From NCBI GenBank assembly GCA_029239935.1, contig JARBTY010000005.1, forward strand, positions 1-52,322: 52,322 nucleotides of DNA, read 5' to 3'. Of the stretch, positions 26,572-35,235 are shown one piece after another. Both the position numbers and the translations under genes were made by a program. This DNA is from Clostridia bacterium. GTDB taxonomy: Bacteria; Bacillota_A; Clostridia; Lachnospirales; Cellulosilyticaceae. Position 1 is the first letter of the stretch. Every line of letters begins with the position of its first letter. A model generated the notes under the pieces. That model was given only the letters and a program-made list of their open reading frames with translations, was not told the origin of the DNA and did no database searches.

Positions 26572-27315
26572 ATGAAAGATAAAATAAATATTTTAGGTGT
26601 GTCTATTGATAATGTGACAATGAACGAAGCAGAAGCAAGAATAAGTCAGTTTGTTGCATCACCAGATATCCATACCGTCTTTACACCAAACCCAGAAATC
26701 ATTATGCTGGCAAATCAGAACAAAAAACTGTTTTCAATTTTGCAAAAAGCTGATTTAGTTGTTCCCGATGGGATAGGAGTTGTTATTGCATCTAAGATTC
26801 AAAGAGGAACTTCTTTGGGGGAGCGAGTAGCAGGTTATGACTTAGTTCAAAATACGATGAAACAAGCTGTGCAAAAAGGATACAAATATTATTTCTTTGG
26901 GAGCAAACCAGGAGTAGCAAAAAAAGCTGCCGAAGAGATGAGAACAGCCTATCCAGGGATACAAATTGTTGGTACCAATGATGGGTACTTTAAACAAGAA
27001 GAAACTGCAGATATTATAGCAGATATTAATGCATCAGGAGCCAATATCTTATTAGTAGCCTTAGGCGCACCCAAACAGGAAATTTGGATTGATGAGAACA
27101 AGCACTTATTAAAGCATGTAAAAGTTTTAATAGGAGTAGGGGGAAGTCTTGATGTTATGGCGGGAGTAGCTAAAAGAGCTCCTTTGGTATTTCAAAAAGT
27201 AGGGCTGGAGTGGTTTTACAGGCTGATTAAAGAACCGTCACGTATTGGAAGAATGATGGTACTGCCACAATTTATAATAGAGGTACTCCGTTATAAATCT
27301 AAACAAAATGGTTAA
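26572..27315 (+). CDS. tagA: WecB/TagA/CpsF family glycosyltransferase
   Basis: This 247-residue GT26 enzyme adds N-acetylmannosamine-type sugars to undecaprenyl-linked GlcNAc, an early step in teichoic or secondary wall polymer synthesis. Typical motifs are FTPNPEIIMLANQN (about residue 39), VVPDGIGVVIAS (about 63) and LVALGAPKQEIWI (about 162). The catalytic Asp is expected in PDG. It lies 9 bases past csaB and ends the wall-polymer run. The exact donor sugar cannot be told from sequence; the symbol is by family. Confidence 0.88.
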   Translation: MKDKINILGVSIDNVTMNEAEARISQFVASPDIHTVFTPNPEIIMLANQNKKLFSILQKADLVVPDGIGVVIASKIQRGTSLGERVAGYDLVQNTMKQAVQKGYKYYFFGSKPGVAKKAAEEMRTAYPGIQIVGTNDGYFKQEETADIIADINASGANILLVALGAPKQEIWIDENKHLLKHVKVLIGVGGSLDVMAGVAKRAPLVFQKVGLEWFYRLIKEPSRIGRMMVLPQFIIEVLRYKSKQNG

Positions 27316-27342
27316 AAATCTAGGAAAAGTTTATGAATAGTG

Positions 27343-27583
27343 TATAATGTTGCTCATTATATAGATTTGTCACCAAAATGTAATATAAATTCAATAGATT
27401 TTTAAGTGTAAAAATAGATTTTTTGAGTTAGTGGACGGTACTTTATGACTCGTTAGGGACTATTAGCTAAATTGCCTTCGGGGTTTTTATAAAAATAGTC
27501 AATAGTCATTCAGGTTTGAAATATAGTATAGTTAAGTAAGTCCAAAGGGATATTATTTATCCAAACTAAGGGGGAAAAATCTT
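27343..27583 (+). promoter_or_regulatory. Structured leader of the MsmX/UgpC-type ATPase gene
   Basis: A TATAAT at 27343-27348 suggests a promoter, although no good -35 is seen. Downstream are nested pairings: ATGACT (27445-27450) with AGTCAT (27504-27509), and GACTATT (27458-27464) with either of two tandem copies of AATAGTC (27494-27500, 27501-27507). Inside lies a short CC-TTCG-GG hairpin (27475-27482) followed by five T residues (27484-27488). This resembles an attenuator or riboswitch-like leader. I matched it to no known class. No ORF was found in the 268-base gap. Confidence 0.4.
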
Positions 27584-28702
27584 ATGGCAGGTTTAAAATT
27601 AAAGAATATTGAAAAGCGTTATTCAAATGGCTTCGTAGCAGTTAAAGACTTTAACTTAGACATTGAGGATAAAGAATTTATCATATTTGTAGGACCATCA
27701 GGCTGTGGTAAATCTACTACATTACGTATGATTGCTGGACTTGAAGAAATTTCAGGTGGTGAATTATGGATAGGCGATAAGCTTTGTAATGATGTAGCAC
27801 CAAAAGATCGTGATATTGCGATGGTATTCCAGAACTACGCACTTTATCCACATATGACAGTATATGATAACATGGCATTTGGTTTAAAACTTCGTAAAAC
27901 TCCAAAAGAAGAAATTGACCGTCGTGTGCGTGAAGCTGCTAAAATTCTTGATATTGATCAATGTTTAGATCGTAAACCAAAAGCACTTTCAGGTGGACAA
28001 AGACAACGTGTTGCTATGGGTCGTGCGATTGTTCGTGAGCCTAAAGTATTCTTAATGGACGAACCTTTATCAAACCTTGATGCAAAACTTCGTGTGCAGA
28101 TGAGAACAGAGATTTCTAAAATGCACCATAGATTACAAACAACATTTATTTATGTTACACATGACCAAGTAGAGGCGATGACACTTGGTACGCGTATTGT
28201 TGTATTAAAAGACGGTGTTATTCAACAAGTAGATTCACCATCTAAATTATATAGTCAGCCAAATAACTTATTTGTAGCTGGGTTCATGGGATCTCCGCAA
28301 ATGAATATGATAGAAGCTAAAGTAGCTAAGCGCGGAGAAGACATTGTACTTGTATTTGGAAATTCAGAAGTAAAATTACCAAAAGAAAAAGCAGAAAAAG
28401 TAGTTAATGGTGGTTATGTTGGTAAAGATGTTATGATGGGTATTCGTCCAGAGCACATTAGTGATCCAGCAACACTTGTTGACGGAGACAATGCAAAATA
28501 TGCATCTGCAACAGCTGTTGTAGAAGTAGTAGAATTACTTGGTTCAGAAAAGAACTATTATATGGTTTGTGAAGGTCATAACATAACAGGCCGTTTTGAA
28601 ACAAGCTGCCCTGCAGTGGTAGATGATACCATTAAAATTGCATTAGATACAACAAAAATACATGTTTTCGACTTAGAAACACAACTTACAATTACAAATT
28701 AA
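27584..28702 (+). CDS. Carbohydrate ABC transporter ATP-binding protein (MsmX/UgpC type)
   Basis: This 372-residue ATPase powers CUT1-family sugar importers, often shared by several. Visible are Walker [10 protein letters not shown] (about residue 37), the signature LSGGQRQR (about 134), Walker [17 protein letters not shown] (about 153), and a C-terminal TOBE-like regulatory domain (about 240-372). No permease or binding-protein genes are adjacent, as is usual for the stand-alone multitask form. Codon use is rich in CGT/CGC, like the ribosomal genes, which suggests high expression. A strong terminator follows. Confidence 0.92.
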   Translation: MAGLKLKNIEKRYSNGFVAVKDFNLDIEDKEFIIFVGPSGCGKSTTLRMIAGLEEISGGELWIGDKLCNDVAPKDRDIAMVFQNYALYPHMTVYDNMAFGLKLRKTPKEEIDRRVREAAKILDIDQCLDRKPKALSGGQRQRVAMGRAIVREPKVFLMDEPLSNLDAKLRVQMRTEISKMHHRLQTTFIYVTHDQVEAMTLGTRIVVLKDGVIQQVDSPSKLYSQPNNLFVAGFMGSPQMNMIEAKVAKRGEDIVLVFGNSEVKLPKEKAEKVVNGGYVGKDVMMGIRPEHISDPATLVDGDNAKYASATAVVEVVELLGSEKNYYMVCEGHNITGRFETSCPAVVDDTIKIALDTTKIHVFDLETQLTITN

Positions 28703-28713
28703 TAAGTTTATTG

Positions 28714-28745
28714 AAAACCTTGTAGCTTTTACTACAAGGTTTTTT
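28714..28745 (+). terminator. Rho-independent terminator after the sugar ATPase gene
   Basis: AAAACCTTGTAG (28714-28725) pairs perfectly with CTACAAGGTTTT (28732-28743) around a 6-base loop and runs into a T tract. Confidence 0.93.
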
Positions 28746-28835
28746 AAACTTATCCTTTTTTTTTACACGTAAATAGGATAAAATAGTATTTAAGATAATA
28801 TATGTATAAATTATTAAATTTGGGAGCTGATCGAG

Positions 28836-29933
28836 ATGATTTCGAATCAAATTTTACAAAATACAATAGATGGACTAAAGACTATAACCCGCAGAGACTT
28901 TTGTATCTTAGACGCGGAGTCTAAAATTGTAGTAAGCACAGTTAGCAGCAGTATAGGTGATTATGTACCACAGGTTGAATCTTTTATTAATTCACAGGCT
29001 GAAAGCCAAGAAATGCAAGGATCACATTATTTTAAAATATATGATGAATACCTTGTTGAATACATTTTATCAGTAAGCGGTGTAGATGATGAGGCGTATA
29101 AACTAGGAAAGATTGTTTCATTCCAAATCAAAAGTCTCTTAGTAGCTTACAAAGAACGTTTTGACAGAGATAACTTTATTAAGAACTTGTTATTAGATAA
29201 TCTATTATTAGTAGATATTTATACAAGAGCTAAAAAGCTTCACATTAAAAACAATGTAAAACGTATTGTTTTTTTAATTGAGTGTCCTGAGAAAAAGGAT
29301 AGTAATATATCTGATATATTAAGAAACATTTTCCCGGATAAGGCAAGAGATTTTGTAACAGCAGTAGATGAAAAGAACATTATATTAGTAAAAGAGGTTA
29401 CCTCAGAAGATACAACTGAAATAGAAAGCTATGCAAAAATGATTTATGATACTTTAAGTGCCGAAGCAATGAGTAAAGTATATGTAGCAGTTGGTGCGGT
29501 AGTATCAGACCTTAAGGATGTATCTAATTCATACAAAGAAGCTACAATGGCTTTAGAAGTAGGAAAGATATTTAATTGTGAAGGGCACATTTCTCATTAT
29601 TCCAAACTAGGAATAGGCCGTATTATTTATCAATTACCGCTGTCTTTATGTAAACTCTTTATTAAAGAAGTTTTAAAAGACAAACGTGTGGACAGTTTTG
29701 ATGAAGAAACTCTTATGACAGTTAATAAGTTTTTTGAAAACAGCCTTAATGTATCAGAAACTTCAAGACAGCTTTATATACACAGAAATACCCTTGTGTA
29801 TAGACTTGATAAGCTTTTAAAAACAACTGGTCTTGACCTGCGTCAGTTTGATGATGCTATAGTATTTAAGATTACGATTATGGTAAGCCAATACATGGAC
29901 TATATGGAAAGACAAAGTCAAAATAGAATGTAG
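28836..29933 (+). CDS. CdaR/PucR-type transcriptional regulator
   Basis: This 365-residue protein has an N-terminal sensor-like region (about 1-120), a central GGDEF-like degenerate domain (about 140-270) and a C-terminal helix-turn-helix of the PucR/CdaR type (about 300-360: SLNVSETSRQLYIHRNTLVY then RLDKLL). Such proteins respond to small organic acids or sugars. It stands alone between the sugar-transport ATPase, whose terminator separates them, and ftsE 19 bases downstream, so it may be cotranscribed with ftsEX. Its ligand and targets cannot be inferred. Confidence 0.82.
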   Translation: MISNQILQNTIDGLKTITRRDFCILDAESKIVVSTVSSSIGDYVPQVESFINSQAESQEMQGSHYFKIYDEYLVEYILSVSGVDDEAYKLGKIVSFQIKSLLVAYKERFDRDNFIKNLLLDNLLLVDIYTRAKKLHIKNNVKRIVFLIECPEKKDSNISDILRNIFPDKARDFVTAVDEKNIILVKEVTSEDTTEIESYAKMIYDTLSAEAMSKVYVAVGAVVSDLKDVSNSYKEATMALEVGKIFNCEGHISHYSKLGIGRIIYQLPLSLCKLFIKEVLKDKRVDSFDEETLMTVNKFFENSLNVSETSRQLYIHRNTLVYRLDKLLKTTGLDLRQFDDAIVFKITIMVSQYMDYMERQSQNRM

Positions 29934-29952
29934 AAAATTGGTGAGGTAGGTA

Positions 29953-30660
29953 ATGATTCATTTACAGAATGTATCCAAGGTTTATTCAAATGGAGCTGTA
30001 GGTCTTAATAAAGCGAGCATTAACATTGAAAAGGGAGAGTTCGTATTTATAACAGGGAACAGTGGTTCTGGAAAATCAACCCTGCTTAAACTTATCCTTA
30101 AGGAAATAGAACCCTCACATGGTAAAATTATTATTAATAATAAAGATGTGACAAAATTAAATAGGAAACAAATCCCTTATTTGAGAAGAGATATAGGGAT
30201 TGTTTTTCAGGATTTTAGACTTCTGCCTAATAAAACGGTGTATGAAAACGTAGCTTTTGCAATGCAAATAGTTGGGGCAACAGGAAGAGAAATAAGAAAG
30301 AACGTACCTATCACCTTAGGCCTTGTTGGCCTTGCCAGAAAAGCTAGGTGTTTTCCAGATGAACTCTCTGGCGGTGAACAGCAAAGAACAGCCCTCGCCC
30401 GTGCAATAGTCAATAATAGTCCAATACTCATTGCAGATGAACCAACTGGTAACTTAGACCCTTCTACCTCATGGGAGATTATGAATTGTCTTCAGGACAT
30501 TAATAAAAGAGGCGTAACAATTGTTATGGCAACCCATGAAAGAGAGATTGTTAATGCGCTTAAAAAAAGAGTTATTGAAATAACAGACGGTATTGTTACG
30601 AAAGATGTATATGAGGGAGGATATGATGATGAAATGGAATACTCTCAAGTATTTGTTTAA
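29953..30660 (+). CDS. ftsE: Cell division ATP-binding protein FtsE
   Basis: This 235-residue ATPase works with FtsX to activate peptidoglycan hydrolases at division or during growth. It has Walker A GNSGSGKST (about residue 36), LSGGEQQR (about 142) and Walker B LIADEPTGNLDP (about 160). It carries a short acidic C-terminal extension (YEGGYDDEMEYSQVFV). The 3' end overlaps ftsX by about 32 bases, supporting coupled translation. Confidence 0.95.
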   Translation: MIHLQNVSKVYSNGAVGLNKASINIEKGEFVFITGNSGSGKSTLLKLILKEIEPSHGKIIINNKDVTKLNRKQIPYLRRDIGIVFQDFRLLPNKTVYENVAFAMQIVGATGREIRKNVPITLGLVGLARKARCFPDELSGGEQQRTALARAIVNNSPILIADEPTGNLDPSTSWEIMNCLQDINKRGVTIVMATHEREIVNALKKRVIEITDGIVTKDVYEGGYDDEMEYSQVFV

Positions 30661-31519
30661 AGAGGGTATTGTAGGACTATGGAAAAACAGAATAATGGCA
30701 ATTGCATCAGCAGGAACCATTATTCTGTGTCTTCTTATACTAGGCATGTCCTATTCAATTGGCACGAATATTGATTTTGTTCTTAAACAGATTGAAACTA
30801 AGTTTGGAATTACTGCTTATGTAAATGAAGGAGTAAGTGAAAACAGAATCTTAGAACTTCGAACAAGAATAGAAAATACACCTCATGTATCAAAGGTACA
30901 ATATATTTCCAAAGAAGATGCGATAAGATCTTTTAGTGGGGATAATAAGAATGAAATATTTAGTGACTTTATACAAGACAACCCATTGCCGGCATCTTTT
31001 GAAGTCATTGTTGACGATATTGAATTTCAGGAGCAGGTCGTTTCAGAACTAGCTCAGCTTGGCGAACTTGATGTAAGATATTTAGCTAAAGAGACAGATA
31101 TATTTATAAAAATTAACAAGACCATTAACTATATTGCTCTTGCTATCATTGGGGCTCTTGTTATAGTTGGACTCCTTCTTATGAGTAATACAATTAAGCT
31201 AACTGTCTACATCAGACGTAAAGAAATTAATATTATGAAATACATAGGCGCTACAGATTGGTTTATAAGACTGCCATTTTTAATTGAAGGGATAGTTATC
31301 GGTACTATCAGTGCACTTTTTTCCATTATTATTATTGTGCTAAGTTACAGTTATTTAAGCGAGATGCTTACGGTTCATTTAATTGGCATGTTAAATGGCA
31401 TTACGTTTAAGCCAGCGGCAGATGTCATGAAAATGCTTATTCCTGTTTGTATGGGGATAGGTATAAGCATTGGACTTATCGGAAGCGGCACTGCTATACG
31501 TAAACATTTGAAGGTATAA
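30629..31519 (+). CDS. ftsX: Cell division protein FtsX
   Basis: This membrane protein of 296 residues has an N-terminal helix after MKWNTLKYLFKEGIVGLWKN, an extracellular loop (about 50-150) that in the family contacts a murein hydrolase or its activator, and three C-terminal helices. The motif MKYIGATDWFIRLPFLIEG (about residue 203) is typical. Three ATG codons in a row (30623, 30626, 30629) follow GGGAGG; the third has the best spacing (8 bases). It overlaps ftsE and is followed by the probable activator gene. Confidence 0.94.
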   Translation: MKWNTLKYLFKEGIVGLWKNRIMAIASAGTIILCLLILGMSYSIGTNIDFVLKQIETKFGITAYVNEGVSENRILELRTRIENTPHVSKVQYISKEDAIRSFSGDNKNEIFSDFIQDNPLPASFEVIVDDIEFQEQVVSELAQLGELDVRYLAKETDIFIKINKTINYIALAIIGALVIVGLLLMSNTIKLTVYIRRKEINIMKYIGATDWFIRLPFLIEGIVIGTISALFSIIIIVLSYSYLSEMLTVHLIGMLNGITFKPAADVMKMLIPVCMGIGISIGLIGSGTAIRKHLKV

Positions 31520-31533
31520 AAGGAGAAGAAAAC

Positions 31534-32655
31534 ATGAGAAGGAAAATAGCACTACTTTTATCTTTATTGCTTTTGCTCACTCCTGTTTATGCGTCTAGTC
31601 TAAGTAATAAAAAGAATCAGTTAAATAATACAAAGGAAACCATTGAAAATACAAAAGAAGAGTTAGAAAGTACAACAGAGGAAAAAAAGCAGATTAAAAG
31701 TGAAATTCAAAAAGTAGATAATCAAATAGTTTCTATAGAAAATAAAATATTAAATTTGGAAACAGAGCTCGGTAAAAAGCAAGCAGCACTAGAAAATAGT
31801 GAGAAAGAATTAGACTCAGCCATAGTTCGCAAGGATGAGCAGTATAGTATAGCTAAAAAACGTATGGTACAAATGTATAAAAATCAGAAGATAGGATACA
31901 TACAAGTTGTTTTTTCTTCTAAAAGCTTCTGGGAAGCTATTAATAGGATGGAATACATAAAAAGAATTTCAAAAAAAGACAGTGAGATTATTATTTCTTA
32001 TCAAAAACAAGTTGAAGCTATTGGTGCCAAAAAGAAAGCGATTGAAGAAGAAAAATCTGAACTAGATGTACTCCATAAGGCTCAGGTAGCTAAAAAAGGT
32101 GAGCTGACAGCTGCAAGAAGTAAAAAAGATAAAGTCTTAGGAGAGCTTGCAGGACAAGAAGAAAGATTACAGGCAGAAATTAAAGAAATGCAGGAAATCT
32201 CTAAAAAACTGGAACAAGAAATTAAGAGGCTTACACAGCGCAGTACGATTAAGTATGCTGGGGGCGCATTTTCTTGGCCTGTACCAAGGTTTTATGGTAT
32301 AAGCTCCGAGTATAACGGCAGAACAAGTCCGATATCTGGAAGATATGAATTTCATTCAGGAATAGATATTCCGGCATCTTATGGATCAGCAGTAGTAGCA
32401 GCAGCAGATGGTATTGTCATTACATCCGGTTGGGTAAATGGTTATGGCAATACGGTTATGATTAACCATGGAAGCGGGCTTGTAACCTTGTATGGTCATA
32501 ATTCTTCACTTGCAGTTAGCGTGGGTCAAAGTGTGAGTAAAGGACAGACTATTGCAGGGATTGGGAGCACAGGCTATTCAACAGGTAATCACTGTCACTT
32601 TGAGGTAAGGAAAAATGGAGCTCATACTAGTCCGTGGGCTTATTTAAAGAAATAA
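31534..32655 (+). CDS. Murein hydrolase activator / M23 peptidase with coiled coil (EnvC-like)
   Basis: This 373-residue protein has a signal peptide (about 1-20, LLTPVYAS), a long coiled coil (about 22-235) and a C-terminal LytM/M23 domain (about 250-373). The M23 zinc ligands look intact: HSGIDIP (His and Asp) and the HCHFEV H-x-H near the end, so it may be an active endopeptidase rather than a pure activator. Its place 14 bases after ftsX suggests it is the partner of the FtsEX gate, as PcsB or CwlO are elsewhere. Confidence 0.9.
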   Translation: MRRKIALLLSLLLLLTPVYASSLSNKKNQLNNTKETIENTKEELESTTEEKKQIKSEIQKVDNQIVSIENKILNLETELGKKQAALENSEKELDSAIVRKDEQYSIAKKRMVQMYKNQKIGYIQVVFSSKSFWEAINRMEYIKRISKKDSEIIISYQKQVEAIGAKKKAIEEEKSELDVLHKAQVAKKGELTAARSKKDKVLGELAGQEERLQAEIKEMQEISKKLEQEIKRLTQRSTIKYAGGAFSWPVPRFYGISSEYNGRTSPISGRYEFHSGIDIPASYGSAVVAAADGIVITSGWVNGYGNTVMINHGSGLVTLYGHNSSLAVSVGQSVSKGQTIAGIGSTGYSTGNHCHFEVRKNGAHTSPWAYLKK

Positions 32656-32660
32656 CATAT

Positions 32661-32705
32661 AAAAAGCCGTAACTCATATACTATATAGGAGTTACGCTTT
32701 TTATT
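32661..32705 (+). terminator. Rho-independent terminator after the M23 peptidase gene
   Basis: AAAAAGCCGTAACTC (32661-32675) pairs with GAGTTACGCTTTTT (32689-32702), 14 base pairs with one bulged C, ending in T residues. It separates the ftsEX group from the S41 genes. Confidence 0.85.
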
Positions 32706-32782
32706 TTGAACTAAGAAAGGTTGATACTCATAATAAAAAGATATACAATAGTAGAAAGAGTATACCATAAGGAGAGAAACAG

Positions 32783-33952
32783 TTGAAACTAAGGCATCTC
32801 ACAAAGACTATTACAGGTGTGATTTTAGGTATAAGCCTAACAAGTATAGCTATAGGCTGCAGCAGTCTGGCTTCTGGTGATAAATATTCAAAGTCCAAAA
32901 TTAATCAAATAAGTAAACTGCTTCAGCATAGCTATCTAAGAGACATAGATAATAAAAAAATTGAAGACAGCATTTACGCTGGATATGTAAGTGGTTTAGA
33001 AGACCCTATGACAATTTATTTAAACGAAGAACAGTTTGAAAAGCAGCAAGTACTAGAGGAAGGTAAATATATAGGAACAGGACTTCAGTTTGAATGGGGA
33101 CTGAATGGAAGATATATTATCGTTACAGATATTATAAAAGACTCGCCAGCATCACTTGAAGACATCAAAATAGGTGATAAAATTATCGAAATTGATGGGA
33201 TAAAGGTAATGCTTGCAAATGAAACTGAACTTTATGAAAAGCTAAGTTATACTGGAGATAAACCAGTAACCTATACTTTTGAGGATAATGATGGAAGTCG
33301 TAAAAGGCAGATAAAACTTATGTCAAAGATTATTAATATAAAGAGCATGTCACATAAGATACTTAAAAATAATATAGGTTATGTTACTGTGTTTGCTGTT
33401 AAAGAAGGAGCAAGCAAAGAGTTAGAGCAGATTATTAAAGAACTAGAAGCAAGTGGTGCAAAAAGTTTTATATTTGACCTAAGAAATGCATATAGTAATA
33501 ATATAGAAGAAATTTATCAAATGGCTAATTTATTTATTAATGAAAAAGTTGCCTTTAAAATCAAAAATAAAAAGGGCGAGATCAAAGAATATAAAACTAT
33601 GAATGCAGCTTACGAAGAACCAGTAGCCATTCTTATTAATGAAAGGACGAAGGGAGCGCCAGAAGCATTTGCAGCAGCTATAAAAGATGCTAAAAGGGGC
33701 ATGATAATAGGAACAGCTTCAGCAGGAGTTGGCAGTGTTAATGAGATTATTCCCCTGCAGGATAAGACAGGGCTTATGGTTGCTACTGGCATTATTTATA
33801 CAGCTGGAGACATCAGTTTAAAAGATAAAGGTGTGACACCTGATATTGAAATAAAAAGTGGTGTAGAAGCAGTTATAGAACTTATTACCAAAGGGAAAAT
33901 CGATGAAAAAAATGACTTACAGCTTATGGAAGCTTTAAACCGACTTAGTTAA
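32783..33952 (+). CDS. S41 peptidase-like lipoprotein lacking the catalytic Ser and Lys
   Basis: This 389-residue protein has a lipobox (SIAIGC, Cys at about 26), a PDZ domain (about 95-180) and an S41 core. Aligned with the neighbouring intact paralogue, the catalytic Ser position holds Gly291 (KGAPE instead of SASASE) and the catalytic Lys position holds Val316 (SAGVG instead of TFGKG). It is therefore probably inactive as a protease and may act as a substrate binder or regulator. The start is TTG after AAGGAG. The reading frame is intact throughout. Confidence 0.85.
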   Translation: MKLRHLTKTITGVILGISLTSIAIGCSSLASGDKYSKSKINQISKLLQHSYLRDIDNKKIEDSIYAGYVSGLEDPMTIYLNEEQFEKQQVLEEGKYIGTGLQFEWGLNGRYIIVTDIIKDSPASLEDIKIGDKIIEIDGIKVMLANETELYEKLSYTGDKPVTYTFEDNDGSRKRQIKLMSKIINIKSMSHKILKNNIGYVTVFAVKEGASKELEQIIKELEASGAKSFIFDLRNAYSNNIEEIYQMANLFINEKVAFKIKNKKGEIKEYKTMNAAYEEPVAILINERTKGAPEAFAAAIKDAKRGMIIGTASAGVGSVNEIIPLQDKTGLMVATGIIYTAGDISLKDKGVTPDIEIKSGVEAVIELITKGKIDEKNDLQLMEALNRLS

Positions 33953-34056
33953 ATGTATAATATAGGTAAAGCATTATAAGGATAATAATCTAAAAAGAAA
34001 CGTAAAATAGAATAAGACGCATTAAGACATACTTAATTTGAAGGAGGGTGGCATTT

Positions 34057-35220
34057 ATGAAAAAAGATGGTTTTTTTCGAGGTGCCGCTATAGGTTTTTT
34101 ATTATCAGCAATAGTACTCTTCACAAGCACAGCCTTTGTAGATAAATACTATTATGTAGATAAAAAATTATTAGCGATAGAATCAGTCATTAATAATTAT
34201 TTTGTAGGGGATATGGACCGCACTAAAATGCAGGAAGGCATCTATAAAGGCTTTGTTGCAGGAGTTGGTGACATTTATACTAACTACTATACAGCAGAAG
34301 AATATGCAAGCTTTAAAGAAAAGTCCAGTGGTGTTTATGCAGGAATAGGTGTACAGATGACTGTCGATGTAACAGATAATACTATTCTTATTACAGAAGT
34401 ATTTGAAGGCTCCCCAGCCCAGAAGGCAGGAATACTGCCAAAAGATAAAATTATTAAGGCAGCTGGGAAGACTTTGACAGGGGATGACTTTGAACTTGTT
34501 CCTAAGATTGTGAAAGGAGCACCCAACACACAAGTTACTGTAACTATTTATAGACAATCAGAGAATAAGATGTATGATTTTGAACTCACCAGGCAAAATG
34601 TTACTTATCCATCTGTTTCATACAAAATGATAGATAAGCAATTAGCTTATATAAAAATTAGCCAATTTGAGGAAACCACATACGATCAGTTTAAAAAGGC
34701 GTTAACTGATGTACAAGGTAAAAAAGCTCAAGGGATTGTACTTGATCTTAGAAATAATCCAGGAGGACTACTCCATATTACAGAAAAGATAGCAGATGAA
34801 CTTTTACCAAAGGTACTTATTGTATCAACAAGAGATAAAAATGGTACGGTAGATGAAGCCTATGCTGATGATAAGTATACAACCATCCCAATTGTAGTAG
34901 TCGTGAATGGGGATAGTGCAAGTGCATCAGAAGTTTTGTCAGGTGCACTCAAAGACCATAAGAGAGCAAAACTTGTTGGAGAAACAACATTTGGTAAAGG
35001 GGTAGTTCAAAGTGTGGTGCCGCTTAGTGATGGCTCAGCACTGAAGCTTACTACTGCAAAGTATTTTACTCCTAGTGGTATATGTATTCAAGGTATTGGT
35101 ATAGATCCAGACTATAAAGTATCCTTGCCAGAGGAAATCCTTACTAGAGGAAATTTACAAGATAAAGAAGATACGCAGCTTCAAAAAGCTATAGAAGTAG
35201 TAAGACAAGAAATAAAATAG
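34057..35220 (+). CDS. ctpB: C-terminal processing peptidase, S41 family (CtpB-like)
   Basis: This 387-residue serine protease has an N-terminal membrane anchor (about 8-30), a PDZ domain (about 85-170) and the S41 core. The catalytic Ser289 is in GDSASASE and the catalytic Lys314 in TTFGKG, 25 residues apart as in the family. Such proteases cleave C-termini of exported substrates. ATG at 34057 follows AAGGAGGG; a GTG at 34048 lies inside that site. It lies downstream of ftsEX, as ctpB does in Bacillus subtilis. The symbol is by similarity. Confidence 0.92.
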   Translation: MKKDGFFRGAAIGFLLSAIVLFTSTAFVDKYYYVDKKLLAIESVINNYFVGDMDRTKMQEGIYKGFVAGVGDIYTNYYTAEEYASFKEKSSGVYAGIGVQMTVDVTDNTILITEVFEGSPAQKAGILPKDKIIKAAGKTLTGDDFELVPKIVKGAPNTQVTVTIYRQSENKMYDFELTRQNVTYPSVSYKMIDKQLAYIKISQFEETTYDQFKKALTDVQGKKAQGIVLDLRNNPGGLLHITEKIADELLPKVLIVSTRDKNGTVDEAYADDKYTTIPIVVVVNGDSASASEVLSGALKDHKRAKLVGETTFGKGVVQSVVPLSDGSALKLTTAKYFTPSGICIQGIGIDPDYKVSLPEEILTRGNLQDKEDTQLQKAIEVVRQEIK

Positions 35221-35235
35221 CTTAAAGGAGGGGGG

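Noticed and set aside
27420..27510. GEMM, preQ1, SAM or guanidine riboswitch in the leader at 27343-27583
   Set aside because: Some short strings looked alike, but the conserved cores of these classes could not be traced; left as an unassigned structured leader.
32783..33952. Calling the first S41 gene a pseudogene
   Set aside because: The frame, lipobox, PDZ domain and ribosome site are intact; only catalytic residues are changed, which fits a pseudoenzyme rather than a broken gene.
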